A stretch of 64,000 bases of DNA from Methylobacterium sp. Leaf125. GTDB taxonomy: Bacteria; Pseudomonadota; Alphaproteobacteria; Rhizobiales; Beijerinckiaceae. Under the pieces are notes generated by a model. The model was not told the DNA's origin. It searched no databases and saw only the letters and a list, made by a program, of their open reading frames with translations. Shown here one piece after another: positions 62,521 through 64,000 of this stretch. The number at the start of each line of letters is the position of its first letter. Position 1 is the stretch's first letter. A program made the translations under genes and the position numbers. The stretch covers positions 613,495 through 677,494 of the forward strand of contig NZ_LMNU01000001.1 in NCBI RefSeq assembly GCF_001423085.1, written 5' to 3'.

Positions 62521-63139
62521 GGGGTGTTCCTCCGGATGTCGACGGTGAGCGCCGGTACGCCCACGGCCGGTGGCCTCGCAGCGCATAGCTGCAACAACTA
62601 AGCGGTGCCGCGAGCGTTCCAAGGGAAAACCGCCCTCGGCGCGCCCGTCATCCACAGGCGCGGCGGCTCAGATCCGGTCGAGGCCGCTCCCTGCCGAGGT
62701 GAGATCGCCGCGACTGGGATGAGAACTTCAGCGGCGTCGCCCTGTACTTTGGCCTGAAGTCGAAGCGAGCCCTGGTCACGGCGGTCGGGGGCTGTCCGCG
62801 GAAAGTCATGGCTCTGCAGTGCTTTAAGGGAATTCCGGCGGCGCCGCGCCGGTGCGCCCTCCGGCACGGACCCCCATCGCGGACACGGCTCGGGCGACGT
62901 ACGACGACGCGAAGCCGGCCTGAGCCGGGCCGACTGCCCAGGGGCGCCGGCCCGGGCGCAAGAATTTCCCGCCACGATCAACAATTTCCCGCCACGATGA
63001 AGATTTCACCGGACGAACGGGAGCGCACGACGGAAACTTCGGTGTCGGGACCCGTTGCGGGGCCACTTCGGCCGATTTCGGGACGGGGCGGCGGCCGGGG
63101 GATCACCGAACCTTAAGGGCGATCGACGAAACCGGGAGC
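62521..63139. other. Intergenic region, no supported gene
   Basis: About 620 bp containing the EcfG-type site at 62596 and two 16-bp direct repeats AATTTCCCGCCACGAT (62963-62978 and 62983-62998). No convincing frame; a short frame at 62997 is not supported. Confidence 0.5.
62596..62620 (-). promoter_or_regulatory. Candidate EcfG-type promoter of the SWIB gene
   Basis: Minus strand GGAAC-N16-AGTT: perfect -35, one mismatch in -10. Predicted leader about 70 nt before the SWIB start codon. Confidence 0.55.
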
Positions 63140-63265
63140 ATGATCCTCCTGGCCTTCACGCTCTCGCTCGGCGCCGCCGTCGCGCTCATCATCGGCCTCG
63201 GCACGCTGGTCTCCATCGAGGCCCAGGCGGGTCCCGACGGCCGCGCGGATGCCGGTCTGATCTGA
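63140..63265 (+). CDS. Small membrane protein, 41 aa
   Basis: MILLAFTLSLGAAVALIIGL, then GTLVSIEAQAGP and a polar tail. A GGGAG sits only 1-2 nt before the ATG. One membrane helix, unknown function; just upstream of the DUF2721 gene on the same strand and possibly cotranscribed. Confidence 0.45.
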   Translation: MILLAFTLSLGAAVALIIGLGTLVSIEAQAGPDGRADAGLI

Positions 63266-63336
63266 CGGACGCCCCCGAACCGGCCGCGTCCTCGAACGTT
63301 GCGCCAGGGTTCCGTCCCGGTCGCGATCACCCCTTC

Positions 63337-63840
63337 ATGTTCGACAACTCCGTCGCCGCGTCCCTCGACAGCACGGCCCACATCATCCAGATCGCCCTGA
63401 CGCCCGTCTTCCTGCTGTCGGGCATCGCGACGCTCCTCAACGTCTTCGGCACGCGCCTCGCTCGGGTGGCCGATCAGGCGGAGCGCATCTCGCAAGCGAT
63501 CGACGGCGCCTCGGGTCTCGAGCAGGTCCGCCTCGCGCGACGCATGAACGCCCTGCGCCGGCGCTCCCTCGCCCTCGATGCCGCCGTGATCCTCGGAGCT
63601 CTGGGCGGAGTTGCCACCTGCGGAGCCGTTCTGACGCTGTTCGTCGGAGCCCTCCGGGACGCCACCGTCGCGGACATCCTGTTCGTGCTGTTCGGCCTCG
63701 CCATCCTCTGCACCTTGAGCGCCCTGATGGTCTTCGGGTTCGAGATGCTGCTGGCGAGCCGCGGGATGCGCCAGCGGGTGGCCGTGCGCCAGATCGAGGT
63801 GGCCGAGGAGACCGGCGTGCCGGTGGACGAGCGGCCCTGA
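63337..63840 (+). CDS. DUF2721 family membrane protein
   Basis: 167 residues. Three membrane segments with the DUF2721 pattern: IIQIALTPVFLLSGIATLLNVFGTRLARVADQAERI near the N-terminus and a long ARRMNALRRRSLALDAAVILGAL stretch. Inner-membrane protein of unknown function. Last complete gene of the window on this strand. Confidence 0.85.
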   Translation: MFDNSVAASLDSTAHIIQIALTPVFLLSGIATLLNVFGTRLARVADQAERISQAIDGASGLEQVRLARRMNALRRRSLALDAAVILGALGGVATCGAVLTLFVGALRDATVADILFVLFGLAILCTLSALMVFGFEMLLASRGMRQRVAVRQIEVAEETGVPVDERP

Positions 63841-63932
63841 GTCCGGAACCCCCGCGCGGGTGGCGGCTTGTCCGGTCGAGCGCCGCATCCGGCGCCCTCG
63901 CCCCGAGACGCCACTCTGCAAGAGGAATGCGC

Positions 63933-64000
63933 ATGCCGACGGACCTCCCGAACGAGCGCAGCATCCGCCCGACCGGCTCGATGGAACTCGATCCCTCGGC
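63933..64000 (+). CDS. Protein start, cut by the window end
   Basis: MPTDLPNERSIRPTGSMELD... Open to the edge. AGAGG seven nt upstream (ATG at 63927 is an alternative, too close to the site). Too short to identify. Confidence 0.45.
   Translation, partial: MPTDLPNERSIRPTGSMELDPS

Noticed and set aside
62997..63116. 39-aa frame starting MKISPDERERT
   Set aside because: No ribosome site or recognisable features; overlaps direct repeats.

Overview
The window is about 64 kb of very GC-rich DNA from an alphaproteobacterium of the Hyphomicrobiales, most likely Methylobacterium or a close relative. This rests on overall content: a NepR/EcfG general-stress pair, type II glutamine synthetase, a bacterial SUV3-type helicase, a SWIB-domain protein, PilZ/GGDEF/EAL proteins and many small orphan proteins. 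It is an inference from gene content, not from a marker gene. No insertion sequence, prophage, CRISPR array or rRNA was seen; one tRNA (Thr-TGT) is present.

Layout. 1-2890: 3' end of a Tad pilus cluster (two TadE-like pseudopilins and a TadG-like VWA protein). 2945-12093: a nitrogen-scavenging block on the minus strand: GntR/FadR-type regulator, MlrC-type M81 metallopeptidase, M20 N-carbamoyl-amino-acid/ureide hydrolase and a complete Liv-type ABC importer (livFGMH plus a Tat-exported binding protein), followed by an Lrp/AsnC regulator. 12199-14592: an AceE/transketolase-like 2-oxoacid dehydrogenase E1 divergent from the Lrp gene. 14.6-17.1 kb: small proteins and a transglutaminase-like protein. 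17605-20748: a large RTX-tagged protein with a PelA-like deacetylase domain, next to a convergent PilZ gene. 21.9-26.7 kb: secreted protein, MFS exporter, AraC regulator, a two-gene unit ending in an HNH-type protein, and a stand-alone ClpP-like protease. 27.1-37.2 kb: mainly small orphan proteins and repeats around a DUF1275 protein, a two-gene glycan unit and a DUF3750 protein. 37.3-42.6 kb: MHYT-GGDEL-EAL protein, diguanylate cyclase, and a lipase fused to DUF5648 repeats. 44.2-48.7 kb: tRNA-Thr, a superfamily 2 helicase, htpG, and a MEPMKP-repeat protein. 48.8-54.9 kb: a HAMP-PAS-GGDEF-EAL protein and a copper/heme group (cupredoxin, membrane protein, di-heme peroxidase). 55.1-57.2 kb: glnII and glsA. 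57.6-63.9 kb: nepR-ecfG and stress-type genes (DUF892, SUV3-like helicase, SWIB, DUF2721).

How it fits together. Two themes recur. One is surface and biofilm life: Tad pili, PilZ, three c-di-GMP enzymes and a secreted polysaccharide-deacetylase-like protein. The other is the general stress response. I found close matches to the EcfG promoter pattern (GGAAC-N16-CGTT) ahead of nepR-ecfG and of several small genes (at 27499, 33297, 35977 and 62596, with weaker ones at 17086 and 27808), suggesting that many of the orphan small genes belong to the local EcfG regulon. Intergenic regions carry an unusual number of short tandem-repeat arrays (14- to 23-bp units, 3-4 copies), often next to terminators or gene 3' ends.
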